IMG/VR virus record: IMGVR_UViG_3300036772_000557
Coordinates: 1 to 64,000 of that record
Reading direction: 5' to 3' (one strand)
Length of the DNA: 64,000 bases
DNA from: a virus
Each line of letters opens with the position of its first letter. Position 1 is the first letter of the stretch. The notes under the pieces were generated by a model. That model worked only from the letters and a program-made list of their open reading frames with translations, did no database searches and had not been told where the DNA came from. Of the stretch, positions 6,048 through 14,476 are shown one piece after another. The position numbers and the translations under genes were made by a program.

Positions 6048-6123
6048 TCGGCTAAAGCGCAGGCTCGGCCATCAAACTTCGAAACGCGCTCCCATACAGA
6101 TGAGCGGAACAAGTCTGGCGTGG

Positions 6124-7974
6124 TCATGCCAACCCATAAGCGATGACTCGGGCATCGTATGGCGTCAGATACAGGATGCCGTCTGCGACTACAGGACCGA
6201 GAAATTTATTGAAGTCGAACTCATGGTTCCATCGTTGGCTGTCCCAGATGAGCGGGATCACTGCCCCGTTCGGACCCTCCTTGAACTGCGTCAGGTCATA
6301 GCCGAGCAGCCGACCGCGCGTGACCTCGCGGTTGGCGTCGCCGTAAGGGATGGTGGCGAACAAGACTGGTGTCTCAGCGGGTCGCGCCTGATCGTAGCAC
6401 AGGGACATGAACCCGCCCGGCATCCCGCCGGGGGGGACCGCCGCCTCGGGGCTGGCGTATTCCTCGCCGGCCGCGAGATAGGTGATTTTCACGTGGGGGG
6501 AGAGGCCGTGGATCGGCTCGATGCTCCACATCCGCAGGGTACTGTTCTCGCCCCAGCAGAGAAGCCGCCACCCCTGCGGGCTTTTCCATACGATCGGTGA
6601 GCCGTGCTGATGGTGTGTCCGACTGTAAAAAAGCTTGTTGAGATCCCTGATGTCGCTGGGCATCGGGCTTGCATCGGACGTGTAAAAGGTGAACCATATC
6701 GGTAGGCACGCCAACGCCATGTAATTTTTTGCGATCCCCTGCGCGGTCGACAGCATTTCCGGCGTCGTGCCGCCCATCGCGTTCAGGCGGACCGCGTAGA
6801 GGATGCCGTCCTTCCCAGAGACGAGGCAGAGCTCGAGCTCCTCGATGACGACCGGACCGCCCGAACCGAGATCCATGTCGATCGCCTCGGCCGGATTAAG
6901 CGGGACGTTGCCCGTGGCGGCATCTATCCTCTCGGCCGGCACCATCGCATAGCGCCGTAGGTTAGTGGGCGGCCGTTCCCGACGCGTCTGCTGAGCGATC
7001 TGTGTTGCCGCGACAACCGTTTCCGGCACCGTAACGGAAACCGCTTTCGGGGCCGCTACGCGGGCGCTATCGAGGAAGGGGCTCCAATGGTCGACCACCT
7101 TCAGTTCGCCCATCAGGGCGGGCCCGGGCGGCGTGTAGCGCAGCTTGATGACGCACTCTCCCCACTCGGTCTTGCCATCGAAGGTGCCGTTGCCGGTTAC
7201 CAGGATGATGTCGCCCTTGCTGTCGGCCGCGAGCCCCGCACCGGCCTGCCAGATACCGCCTCCCGAACCGATGACCGCGGTGCACAATGTGGCGGTGACT
7301 CTCCACAGCCGGACGTCGACGGCGATCACCCAGCCGCGGTTCGATGCGTCAATCTCGTAGATCGAGCCGAACCCGATGAACACGGTTTGCCCGAGCATCA
7401 GCAACGATGCCCGTTGCTTGCGGGCCGCGCTCGCGAATTTCTGTGGCGGGATCCCGCCGGGATCGTAGACAGCGCCCTCGAGGTCGAGCGGCTGCTTCGC
7501 GCGCGCTCCCGAGACGAGCGAGACCGCCTCGAGGAAGTGCCGAGCTCGAGCCACCGACCCGTCAGGGCTCGCCCAGCTGCAGGCGTAGAGCGTCTGGGTC
7601 GCCGGGTCGATGACTGGGGTCGACAGAATTCCCCAGTGGTCGTTAACAGCCCATCCGTCTATCGATTTATTGCCGTCGATCGGCCGACCGAGTTCGCGCT
7701 TCCAAAGCTCCGCACCAGTCTTCGCATCCGCACAGACGATCTCGTTCGCCATGGTCGCTACGACGAGCAGGTCGTGCACCTGGCCGTTCGTGAGACGCAC
7801 GCCCGGCAGGGTCAGGGGCTGCGCCTCAGCGCCGCGCGCGTCTCCCGGGAGGGGAAGCTCGTAGAGTTTTTTGATCCCGCGCGTCGCGACCGCCTGGGCC
7901 GTCAGAACGGTTTCGTTGGGATTCACCCCGGCGTTATCGGTCGTGTAGGCGCGGCGCGTGACCGCGACTGCCAT
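6124..7974 (-). CDS. PQQ-like beta-propeller protein (616 aa)
   Basis: Repeated blades of the quinoprotein type are visible: DAKTGAELWKRELGRP, then DHWGILSTPVIDPATQTLYA, a third around GLAADSKGDIILVTGNGTFD, and later GPVVIEELELCLVSGKDGIL and VVADGILYLTPYDARVIAYG. No signal peptide is seen, unlike periplasmic quinoprotein dehydrogenases, so this may be a structural or binding propeller. The start at 7974 is chosen because GGAG lies seven bases upstream and TAATG couples it to the preceding stop. Last gene of the operon after the amylase-like gene; rare cargo for a phage. Confidence 0.75.
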   Translation of the reverse strand: MAVAVTRRAYTTDNAGVNPNETVLTAQAVATRGIKKLYELPLPGDARGAEAQPLTLPGVRLTNGQVHDLLVVATMANEIVCADAKTGAELWKRELGRPIDGNKSIDGWAVNDHWGILSTPVIDPATQTLYACSWASPDGSVARARHFLEAVSLVSGARAKQPLDLEGAVYDPGGIPPQKFASAARKQRASLLMLGQTVFIGFGSIYEIDASNRGWVIAVDVRLWRVTATLCTAVIGSGGGIWQAGAGLAADSKGDIILVTGNGTFDGKTEWGECVIKLRYTPPGPALMGELKVVDHWSPFLDSARVAAPKAVSVTVPETVVAATQIAQQTRRERPPTNLRRYAMVPAERIDAATGNVPLNPAEAIDMDLGSGGPVVIEELELCLVSGKDGILYAVRLNAMGGTTPEMLSTAQGIAKNYMALACLPIWFTFYTSDASPMPSDIRDLNKLFYSRTHHQHGSPIVWKSPQGWRLLCWGENSTLRMWSIEPIHGLSPHVKITYLAAGEEYASPEAAVPPGGMPGGFMSLCYDQARPAETPVLFATIPYGDANREVTRGRLLGYDLTQFKEGPNGAVIPLIWDSQRWNHEFDFNKFLGPVVADGILYLTPYDARVIAYGLA

Positions 7975-8132
7975 TACAGCACTCTCCACATCATCCACTG
8001 GAGGCGTGCCCATCGCCACTTCTCCCGCCATCGGAAATGGCTCGCGACCACCAATCCGAGAGCGGCGAACCCTGCGATGCCTCCAGCGAAGCCGAAGGCC
8101 GCGCCTATCGTCTGATACAGCTCCAGGGTCAT
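7974..8132 (-). CDS. Small membrane protein between amylase and propeller genes (52 aa)
   Basis: MTLELYQTIGAAFGFAGGIA begins an N-terminal transmembrane helix, followed by a tryptophan/arginine-rich tail (WREKWRWARLQWMMW). It overlaps both neighbours (ATGA upstream, TAATG downstream), so the three genes form one translationally coupled unit. It could anchor a partner at the membrane; function unknown. Confidence 0.6.
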   Translation of the reverse strand: MTLELYQTIGAAFGFAGGIAGFAALGLVVASHFRWREKWRWARLQWMMWRVL

Positions 8133-9943
8133 AAGGCGTACTCCTCTGTTCCGTGATATTCGGGCGTCAGCCATTCGCCGATCGGCCCGCCAAGACCAGC
8201 ACTCTCGGTCCCGAGGTTGACCCACCCGTCGCGCGGGACCTGCAGCAAGACCAGCGTGTTGGCGGCTGTCCCCGGCGCCATCTCCGCTGTAGCCACGACG
8301 CCGTCCGCGTCTGTAGACGCAAATAGCTGGACTGAGCTGCGGGGAGGAACTGGTTCCTTCAGCGCCAATTCGGCGGCGAGCCGCGTGCCCTTCTTCGCCC
8401 ACACCCGGGCCATGCGGATATTGCCGTTGTCGACCGGCGGTATATCGAGGCTGAGGTCGGCGGCACCCTCGAACACGTGCCTCGTCGAACGCGCCGGAGG
8501 CCTCGGCCCGTCTTCGACACCGGCCGGCCCGAGGCAGACATAAGAGTTGCCAGACCACCATCGATTATGCGGGATCGTGAACGTCACGACACCATTGCGA
8601 TCAGCCCAGACGTCGGGAATGTGCCCATTATAATCCTGAAGGTGGGCATAGGCGCCGAACGATGTTTGAACGCTGCGGGTCTGATCGTTCCACCCGTCCG
8701 TGCTGATCGCCGACAGGCAACCCGGTTTGTCCACCACGTGCCCCATCCGTTCTGTGATCAAGACGTTCTGATCAACCCACCGGTCAACCGCCGGACCCCC
8801 GACGAGGTTATTGTGGCACCAGATCATATTGTCGATTAGGGGGCCGAGTCCGTAGCACCCGGGATCACTCGAATAATCCTTATGATAAATCATCGGGTCG
8901 CCCAGCGAGTGCTGCAGAATGTACGCGTAGCCCAACAACTTGCTCGTCGCAATCTGCTGCCCCGGGCTAGCGTCGGTATCGGGCGTGTCGACAAACGGCA
9001 CCGACTGAAAGTTGTCCCACGCCGCCCAGGTTTGGTTTGTCCGCAACGCCCACATACCCTGCCCGTAATCGAGAACCGCCTTGAGCGCAAAATGGACGTT
9101 GAAGTCCAACAGGCTCATTCGGCCCCCCATCGCGGTCCAGGCGTACCAATGCAGCGTGTTAGGGTTGCCATCGAAATACTCTCCCACCGCACGCAGCGCG
9201 GCCATCTTGCCGCTGGCGAGGAGTTCTTTCACGAACGGAACCCATAGCCCCTTGCAATCGTCGATACGGACGCCGTCGAGATTGAGCCGCCCGATATACC
9301 AATCCGCCCATTCCAGCGCCCCGTCGATCATGTAGCGATACGGGTCGCTGTTCTGGTAGCAGCACTCGTCGCCAAACGGGAAATCGTTAAATCGGTCAGG
9401 CACGGCGTCTTCCTGCACGAAAGGCGGGATCGTCTTGCCGTCAACACCGCCGCGGAAGCACCCGGGTGTCTTCGGCCAACGGCCAGCGTTGGGCGCGCCA
9501 ACCGGATATTGCTTCGTCGCAGCGCCTTTGTAGCTGTAGAAGCCGGCGCGACCGCCGGCCATCTGGTGCAGCACCATATCCGCGTGGTTCCGCATCCCGT
9601 TCTGGCGAACGATCGCTATCGCGCGCTGCAGCTGCTCAGCCGTGCCGAACCGCGTCGGGATGGATCCCTGCTGCAGCTTGCTGCCGAGGTCGTAGTGATC
9701 GAATACGCCATAACCTGTGCCCGTCGGCAGGTCGCCTGATTGCGTCTTGCACAGCGGAGGCCACATGATGTCGGTAAACCCCACGCGTGCCAGATGTGAA
9801 GCCCGCGAGGCAATGCGATCCGCCCACCACGGCTCGTTGGGCGTAGCGGCATCCACCGGCGCGGGCACCGATATCCGGTGCCCCCGCGGATCATTGGGAA
9901 ACGCAGGATCCGGGAAAAACGCGTTCGCCAGATACCAGACCAT
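8129..9943 (-). CDS. GH13-family alpha-amylase-like protein (604 aa)
   Basis: TIM-barrel signatures of glycoside hydrolase family 13 occur in order: ADMVLHQ (121-127, region I), GVRIDDCK (224-231, region II; nucleophile D228), VGEYFDG (253-259, region III; acid/base E255) and FVDTPDT (317-323, region IV; D322). An upstream segment (GTGYGVFDHYDLG, then RFGTAEQLQRAI) is typical of bacterial alpha-amylases acting on starch or glycogen. All three catalytic acids are present, but the three conserved subsite -1 histidines are replaced (Q127, G232, P321), so activity or specificity may be altered. No signal peptide. The start at 9943 is coupled by TAATG to the DUF6197-like gene. Confidence 0.85.
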   Translation of the reverse strand: MVWYLANAFFPDPAFPNDPRGHRISVPAPVDAATPNEPWWADRIASRASHLARVGFTDIMWPPLCKTQSGDLPTGTGYGVFDHYDLGSKLQQGSIPTRFGTAEQLQRAIAIVRQNGMRNHADMVLHQMAGGRAGFYSYKGAATKQYPVGAPNAGRWPKTPGCFRGGVDGKTIPPFVQEDAVPDRFNDFPFGDECCYQNSDPYRYMIDGALEWADWYIGRLNLDGVRIDDCKGLWVPFVKELLASGKMAALRAVGEYFDGNPNTLHWYAWTAMGGRMSLLDFNVHFALKAVLDYGQGMWALRTNQTWAAWDNFQSVPFVDTPDTDASPGQQIATSKLLGYAYILQHSLGDPMIYHKDYSSDPGCYGLGPLIDNMIWCHNNLVGGPAVDRWVDQNVLITERMGHVVDKPGCLSAISTDGWNDQTRSVQTSFGAYAHLQDYNGHIPDVWADRNGVVTFTIPHNRWWSGNSYVCLGPAGVEDGPRPPARSTRHVFEGAADLSLDIPPVDNGNIRMARVWAKKGTRLAAELALKEPVPPRSSVQLFASTDADGVVATAEMAPGTAANTLVLLQVPRDGWVNLGTESAGLGGPIGEWLTPEYHGTEEYAL

Positions 9944-10278
9944 TAGCCGGCCATGCACAGATCGAGCGCCCGCGCCTTTGCCAGCGCGAAGCCGTCGAGA
10001 ACGTCAGCCGGCATGCGTTCAGGGCGGTCATTCCAGACTTCCACCTGGCTCACACCAATCGCCTCGCCATAACATTTGCAGGCGTCCCATCGCAGCCGAA
10101 AGCATTGCTCGAAGTTGAGCCCCATGTCGGCAACAGCCTGCTGGATCGCGCCAATGACGCAGCTTGGCCTGCCCCTTTCTCCGTACATGCTTTTGCGCCA
10201 GCCGTACCGCCGGATGTTTGCTTCCGCGCGGTTGAGCGCTTCGTAGACCGGGTCGAAGCCGGTTCCGTCTAGTGGCAT
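9943..10278 (-). CDS. DUF6197-like protein (111 aa)
   Basis: The pattern YGERGRPSCVIGAIQQAV in the N-terminal half and VEVWNDRPERMPADVLDGF at the C-terminus resembles the DUF6197 family, whose members carry a cysteine-glycine-alanine core and a C-terminal WND motif. The biochemical role is unknown. Translationally coupled to the amylase-like gene. Confidence 0.6.
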   Translation of the reverse strand: MPLDGTGFDPVYEALNRAEANIRRYGWRKSMYGERGRPSCVIGAIQQAVADMGLNFEQCFRLRWDACKCYGEAIGVSQVEVWNDRPERMPADVLDGFALAKARALDLCMAG

Positions 10279-10291
10279 GGTGTTCTCCTGG

Positions 10292-10627
10292 TTACGCCCG
10301 CTTGCGCTCGGCCGCCGGCGAATTGCGCTCTCCGCCGACCTTGCGCTTCGGGTTGAGCAGGTCGCGCAGCGCCGGCGCCACCCTCAGCGTCACGGTGCGG
10401 CCGGCGGGGATCTGCATCGCCTCGCCGGTGAACGGGTTGCGTCCGCTCTTTGGCGCGGTATTGCGCACGCGGAAGCTGCCGAAGCCCTGGATGGTGACGT
10501 TCTCGCCGCGGGTAGCGTGATTCGCCAGGGCGGCGAATACCGCGTTGACGACTACCCTCGCCACGGCTTGCGACAAGAGCTGAGTCTCCTCGGAGACTTG
10601 TTTGGCGATCGAAGTCTTTGTGATCAT
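10292..10627 (-). CDS. HU/IHF-family DNA-binding protein (111 aa)
   Basis: GFGSFRVRNTAPKSGRNPFT followed by GEAMQIPAGRTVTLRVAPAL is the HU/IHF beta-arm and dimer core. The protein bends and compacts DNA and could serve replication, recombination or repression. The C-terminal tail (AAERKRA) is basic. GGAG lies eight bases upstream of ATG. About 20 residues longer than typical HU because of that tail. Confidence 0.9.
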   Translation of the reverse strand: MITKTSIAKQVSEETQLLSQAVARVVVNAVFAALANHATRGENVTIQGFGSFRVRNTAPKSGRNPFTGEAMQIPAGRTVTLRVAPALRDLLNPKRKVGGERNSPAAERKRA

Positions 10628-10672
10628 GTGGTTTTCTCCTTCTCAATCAGCCGCGATCGCCTGGGGACACCG

Positions 10673-11266
10673 TCATTCGACAGTTGCCTCGCGCAGCTTT
10701 CGCTCGCGATCAAGCGCCGACACGGCAAATACCGCGTCTTCCTCGCCTACCTGCCACGCCGCGACCAGCGCCGTCGCTCTATGGTCCGGCAACCTCTGCC
10801 GAATGTACGGGACCATGGTCTGCCAAAACCAAATGCTCGGATCGGCATCTTCGACATCAGTTCCCTTGCACGGCTCATCTGACCACGCCCGCCGCGGGGC
10901 GTGGCGAAGAGCGTCCGCCAGTGCAAAACGCCGCTCGCACCGATCATCAAGCAGCGATTTCAATTCAGCCCACGCGGGCCACCATTTCTCCCGCGAGCCC
11001 CAATAGCGTAACGCATCGACGACAACATCTTCCGGATACCGAGCCAGCTCGTCGGCATAGACGGCGACCTGAAACACCAACTCGTCCTCACTCTGCGTTC
11101 TCGACTTCGTGGTCAATTTCAGCCGCAATAATTCCTTTTTCACTACTGCGTCGGGGCAAGGGCGCAGCGTCGCCTCGACGATGGCAATCGCCGTTGCGAG
11201 CTCGGTCGGATCGGCGCCTGAGCGTAGGCTATAGCCCACGAATTTGGTCTCGTAACCGTATTCCAT
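10673..11266 (-). CDS. Replication-associated protein, helicase-loader-like (197 aa)
   Basis: The central part (FQVAVYADELARYPEDVVVD followed by ALRYWGSREKWWPAWAELKS) has the pattern seen in phage proteins encoded beside replication initiators and thought to load or regulate DnaB-type helicases. The start at 11266 (MEYGYETKFVGYSL) is chosen over a 302-codon reading that would overlap the upstream gene. No ATPase motif is visible, so function rests on context. Confidence 0.5.
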   Translation of the reverse strand: MEYGYETKFVGYSLRSGADPTELATAIAIVEATLRPCPDAVVKKELLRLKLTTKSRTQSEDELVFQVAVYADELARYPEDVVVDALRYWGSREKWWPAWAELKSLLDDRCERRFALADALRHAPRRAWSDEPCKGTDVEDADPSIWFWQTMVPYIRQRLPDHRATALVAAWQVGEEDAVFAVSALDRERKLREATVE

Positions 11267-11276
11267 GGTCGAGCAG

Positions 11277-12167
11277 TCAGTTCGCCTCTCGGAAATCATC
11301 GATGCGACTGAAGGCGGCAAGGATGCTACTAGATTGCGTTCCACCAGCTGCGGGTCGTGAGCGGATATCGCGGCTGAAATCCGCGGCCCGCTGAACCCAG
11401 GTCCTCCAAGCCGCATTCCAGTCGGCGAAACGGGAGCCGTTTTTGAGATGATGGTCTCGGAACCGTTCGGCTTCCCAGGCGACCCAGCCGAGGTCATAAC
11501 CTTTGCCGATGGCATAGGCGTAATCCTGTTCATCAGGCTGCCAATCGGGCGAAATCCTGGACTTCCGTTCTCCGCTTCCACTTGCCCTTACCTTTCGATG
11601 ATCATCGATTTGAACAACCTCGGCCTTCGGCGGCTCTCTCTCAGAAGCGATAGCTTCTGAGATAACTGAATCTGTATCTGCGGCCGATGTAACGGTCGGA
11701 TGTAACGCTTCGAGCGGCGCCGTAACGGCGGGCTCGGCTGGTTTGATGGGCGTAGCTCGCGGTTCAAGTTTAAGTTCCTCCTGCGCCGCTCGCGCCGCCG
11801 CTGCAGCTCGACTCCGAGCCGTTCTTTCAGCTCCCGGTGATCTAGGCTTCGGCAGCTTCTCGTCCTGGCGCTTCTTCCAGGATGCGATCTGATCACCGAT
11901 CAGTATCCGCATGTCCCGGAAGGCCTGAATGACGCGTTGGATCTCGTCGACCGTCACTCGGCAAAACGCAGCGACTACTTGGAGATTGAACCCGGTAATT
12001 GAACCGCGCTGCTTCCCCCGAGACAGCTGCTCGTTTGAGAACGTCATGGCGCAGGAAAACGTGTGCCACGCGACAGAGGGCGAGGTTCCCGCCACCTCGG
12101 CGACCGCCAGCCATTTAGGGTCGGTCGGCGCCTCGTTCCAAAGCTTGAGCCAAGGGAATCCGCTCAT
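11277..12167 (-). CDS. Phage replication initiation-like protein (296 aa)
   Basis: The N-terminal segment WLKLWNEAPTDPKWLAVAEV leads into a winged-helix-like region. A charged linker rich in arginine and alanine (about residues 115-150) follows. The C-terminal DYAYAIGKGYDLGWVAWEAE, RFRDHHLKNGSRFADWNAAW and RTWVQRA form the DnaT/replisome-organiser type C-domain. GGAGGGG six bases upstream supports the start at 12167. Likely recruits host helicase to the phage origin together with the next gene. Confidence 0.65.
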   Translation of the reverse strand: MSGFPWLKLWNEAPTDPKWLAVAEVAGTSPSVAWHTFSCAMTFSNEQLSRGKQRGSITGFNLQVVAAFCRVTVDEIQRVIQAFRDMRILIGDQIASWKKRQDEKLPKPRSPGAERTARSRAAAAARAAQEELKLEPRATPIKPAEPAVTAPLEALHPTVTSAADTDSVISEAIASEREPPKAEVVQIDDHRKVRASGSGERKSRISPDWQPDEQDYAYAIGKGYDLGWVAWEAERFRDHHLKNGSRFADWNAAWRTWVQRAADFSRDIRSRPAAGGTQSSSILAAFSRIDDFREAN

Positions 12168-12253
12168 GGCCGGCCCCTCCCGGCGTGCATGTCTCGTAAA
12201 GTACACGAAAAGGTGCTATATTCGGTTGAGCGGGTCACCTCGTTTTCCCCCAT
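12164..12253 (-). CDS. Possible 29-aa leader peptide
   Basis: MGENEVTRSTEYSTFSCTLR plus nine residues. Its stop overlaps the start of the replication gene (ATGA), but it has no Shine-Dalgarno. It occupies the otherwise empty gap 12168-12266. Low confidence. Confidence 0.25.
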   Translation of the reverse strand: MGENEVTRSTEYSTFSCTLRDMHAGRGRP

Positions 12254-12266
12254 ATGAGTGGACTCG

Positions 12267-12605
12267 TTAGACTGCAGTCGGCGGCGCCGCTGTTTCTCCC
12301 CTGGACGGCGGTGCCGCCCCTTCCCCTATGCCCACCGGCGGTGCACGCTGGGCGGCCTCTTGTTCACACATCTTCTGCGACCAGAAGTCGGAGAGCGCCC
12401 ACAGGGCAGTCCACCAGGTTTCTCCTACCGGATTCGGGACGAAGCCGTTGATGATCAGGATCTTCCTCGGGGAAATCATCGGCGCAGCGGCCAGGCAGCG
12501 GCGCAAATACGCGATGGCGACATAGGGCCCATCGTCGACACGGCCGATCGCGAGCGCCTCGCTGATCGCCTCTTCGAGGAGACGCCGGTTGAGTTGCGGG
12601 GTCAT
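12267..12605 (-). CDS. Hypothetical protein (112 aa)
   Basis: Helical N-terminal half (MTPQLNRRLLEEAISEALAI), middle segment WWTALWALSDFWSQKM, and a low-complexity C-terminus. No family recognised. Member of the replication operon by position. Confidence 0.5.
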   Translation of the reverse strand: MTPQLNRRLLEEAISEALAIGRVDDGPYVAIAYLRRCLAAAPMISPRKILIINGFVPNPVGETWWTALWALSDFWSQKMCEQEAAQRAPPVGIGEGAAPPSRGETAAPPTAV

Positions 12606-12616
12606 CCAGGCGCCAC

Positions 12617-12901
12617 CTAAAGACCCGGCCGAGCCGGAGCTCGACCGGGCAAGTTTAGGGAGGACTGCCTCTTCTCAGAGGCCCCCGGCGGCGCGATGAA
12701 GGTCGCCGCCGAAGCTCGCTGTTGCTGAAGCTCGCGCCAAACGTCGGCGGCGTAATCCTCAGCGCATTGGTTCGAACAGAATTGAGCCGGCCAGGCGCGC
12801 CATTCCTGTTCGGTGAGAATGAAGCCCGGCGGGCTAATGGTTTCCCCGCACCAGTTGCACCAGCGATGCGAAAGCCGGTTATTCGCGGGGCGTCCGCTCA
12901 T
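12617..12901 (-). CDS. Zinc-finger protein (94 aa)
   Basis: CNWCGE (near residue 15) and FCSNQCAEDY (near residue 42) provide four cysteines for a treble-clef-like zinc site, as found in small phage-encoded nucleic-acid-binding proteins. The start overlaps the RuvC stop by ATGA. The C-terminal third is proline-rich and probably disordered. Confidence 0.6.
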   Translation of the reverse strand: MSGRPANNRLSHRWCNWCGETISPPGFILTEQEWRAWPAQFCSNQCAEDYAADVWRELQQQRASAATFIAPPGASEKRQSSLNLPGRAPARPGL

Positions 12902-13419
12902 GCGGCCCCCGCGAACATGTCCGCCGAGAGAGGTTTGCCGCCGCCGGCAATCGTCAATGCGCGCGTGCCATACAAAGCAATAAGGGCAGACTCGGCTCTG
13001 CCATCATGCTTCTTCAATGGCCACTGCGCGGAAGCTTGTGGCATCAACTGAGACGCCCTCGCGCGCGCGGCGTCTTTGGCGGCGGGCACGGCAAGCGCTT
13101 TCTTCCAAGTCCGTGGATGAACGATCGTAAATGGGATTCCGGTAGCGATCAGGATGCCTCTGACTTCGCCGTACACCTGGAAGAAGATTCCGGTAGCGTA
13201 GGCCGATTGTTTTGGCATCCCCTGCGCTTGCTCGACGAAAGCGTGATCAGGTTGCGCCGCGACAATAATCCGATGCAATGCGTGCCCGTCGAGGTCGCGC
13301 CGTTTGGTTTTCCCGCGACCAATCTCAAAGGTCGGCATATCATGGATGCTTGCGGTCGCTCCCGTGTCGAGAAACGTTAGCGCTCCCCCAAGACCGCAGT
13401 CGACACCGAGAATAATCAT
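12898..13419 (-). CDS. RuvC-like Holliday junction resolvase (173 aa)
   Basis: GVDCGLGGAL (D7), FVEQAQ (E63) and HDGRAESALIA (D139, E143) supply the four acidic metal ligands of the RuvC/RNase H fold. It would cleave branched DNA during replication or packaging. Length suits phage RuvC homologues. Its ATG at 13419 overlaps the stop of the HNH gene. A second, truncated RuvC-like start lies on the other side of that HNH gene. Confidence 0.85.
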   Translation of the reverse strand: MIILGVDCGLGGALTFLDTGATASIHDMPTFEIGRGKTKRRDLDGHALHRIIVAAQPDHAFVEQAQGMPKQSAYATGIFFQVYGEVRGILIATGIPFTIVHPRTWKKALAVPAAKDAARARASQLMPQASAQWPLKKHDGRAESALIALYGTRALTIAGGGKPLSADMFAGAA

Positions 13420-14006
13420 GTCGAGATCCGAGTTACGTAGTAACAAAGTTTATGCTTATCAAATGATAGAACGCCCATAGCCATTAACTCGGCAACGCAG
13501 TCGTTCAGGGTTGCGTGAACACGACGATGAGCCGCGTCGGTCTTGCACGTCACTAGGTTATCTGGTGTGTTGTTATCTCTTATCAGATCAATATGATGAA
13601 CGACTTCCTTTTCCAAAAGAATCCGCCCAATCTCCCGCTCAACTATTAACCTATGCTCTGGAACGAATCCTTTCCTAGCGAACGGATGATTTGGTGCTTG
13701 AATTAAAATGTGATTGCCACGCTTATCGTTACTACGATTTCCTTTTCTGCGTCTAATTGGGCGCGTCTCTGCTCTATGAAGCATCCCGCATCGCTTGGAG
13801 CAGAACGCCGCCGTACGAGTCCGCGACCTCTCAGCAAGATATGATACGCCGCACTGTTCACATTGGAGTCTAATCACATAGCGGTTCGTGTGGCGCCCGT
13901 TCCAAATGTATGGAATTCTCAACGAGCCATCTGGGCGCTCAATAGCCTGAGGGAAATCAATAGACCAGAGTTCCCCGGCCTTTAGACGGAGGCCATGCCC
14001 TGCCAT
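13416..14006 (-). CDS. HNH homing-type endonuclease inserted by the RuvC gene (196 aa)
   Basis: A four-cysteine zinc module (C49, C52, C69, C73) precedes an HNH core: EHRLIVE (H118), VVHHIDLIRDNNTPDNL (H137, H138, D140, N150) and AHRRVH (H160, H164). Free-standing HNH nucleases like this cut and spread by conversion. The local base use is more AT-rich than its neighbours, a sign of transfer. It stands exactly between a 31-codon RuvC-like fragment and the complete RuvC gene. Confidence 0.85.
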   Translation of the reverse strand: MAGHGLRLKAGELWSIDFPQAIERPDGSLRIPYIWNGRHTNRYVIRLQCEQCGVSYLAERSRTRTAAFCSKRCGMLHRAETRPIRRRKGNRSNDKRGNHILIQAPNHPFARKGFVPEHRLIVEREIGRILLEKEVVHHIDLIRDNNTPDNLVTCKTDAAHRRVHATLNDCVAELMAMGVLSFDKHKLCYYVTRIST

Positions 14007-14010
14007 TTCC

Positions 14011-14106
14011 TTAAAACTCTTCGACTCTATTGTTGCGGGTCATGGCAGGCTCGATAAAGGCCAATGCGCCGTCCAGGCCTGGGTCGACGCCACAAATCAG
14101 AGGCAT
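14011..14106 (-). pseudogene. Truncated RuvC-like N-terminus (31 codons)
   Basis: MPLICGVDPGLDGALAFIEP aligns with the start of the RuvC gene at 13419 (MIILGVDCGLGGALTFLD), including the first catalytic aspartate, and then runs into a stop just before the HNH gene. It is either the broken 5' end of the original resolvase or a partial duplication that came with the endonuclease. Confidence 0.7.
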
Positions 14107-14111
14107 ATCGG

Positions 14112-14432
14112 CTATTTCCTGCCCGCTGCCCAGTCGAAGAGATCAAATCCCACGACGCGACCGATACGCTGCAGTGCTTCGAGTTGATCGCGAGCATCAC
14201 TACCCTTGTCCTGTAGACGCAGTTTTGCGATCTTTTTCATAGCCACGATGTCGCGCTGGACGATTTCGCGCTCGACACACTCAGCAACTACCTCTTTGAG
14301 ATCGTCTGCCGCGACTTTTGCTTGGCGCATGCACTCTTCCATGCGCTGTACCATGCTTTTGATTAATGTCGATCGATCAAGATCAAAGATCTTTTCAAAG
14401 TCACGACCTGACCCCGGATCATCTTTCGGCAT
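14112..14432 (-). CDS. Helical protein of the replication operon (106 aa)
   Basis: Long amphipathic helices (KSMVQRMEECMRQAKVAADD followed by LKEVVAECVEREIVQRDIVA) and a C-terminal GRVVGFDLFDWA. The composition is reminiscent of the GapR/DUF2312 class of small helical DNA-binding proteins, but the match is weak. Likely coiled coil. Confidence 0.5.
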   Translation of the reverse strand: MPKDDPGSGRDFEKIFDLDRSTLIKSMVQRMEECMRQAKVAADDLKEVVAECVEREIVQRDIVAMKKIAKLRLQDKGSDARDQLEALQRIGRVVGFDLFDWAAGRK

Positions 14433-14476
14433 TTCCCCTCTAACTCCCCAGTTCGAATGCGTGTTGCTAACAATCC

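Noticed and set aside
7087-8115. 342-codon plus-strand ORF
   Set aside because: Lies entirely opposite the propeller gene; arginine-rich product without family features.
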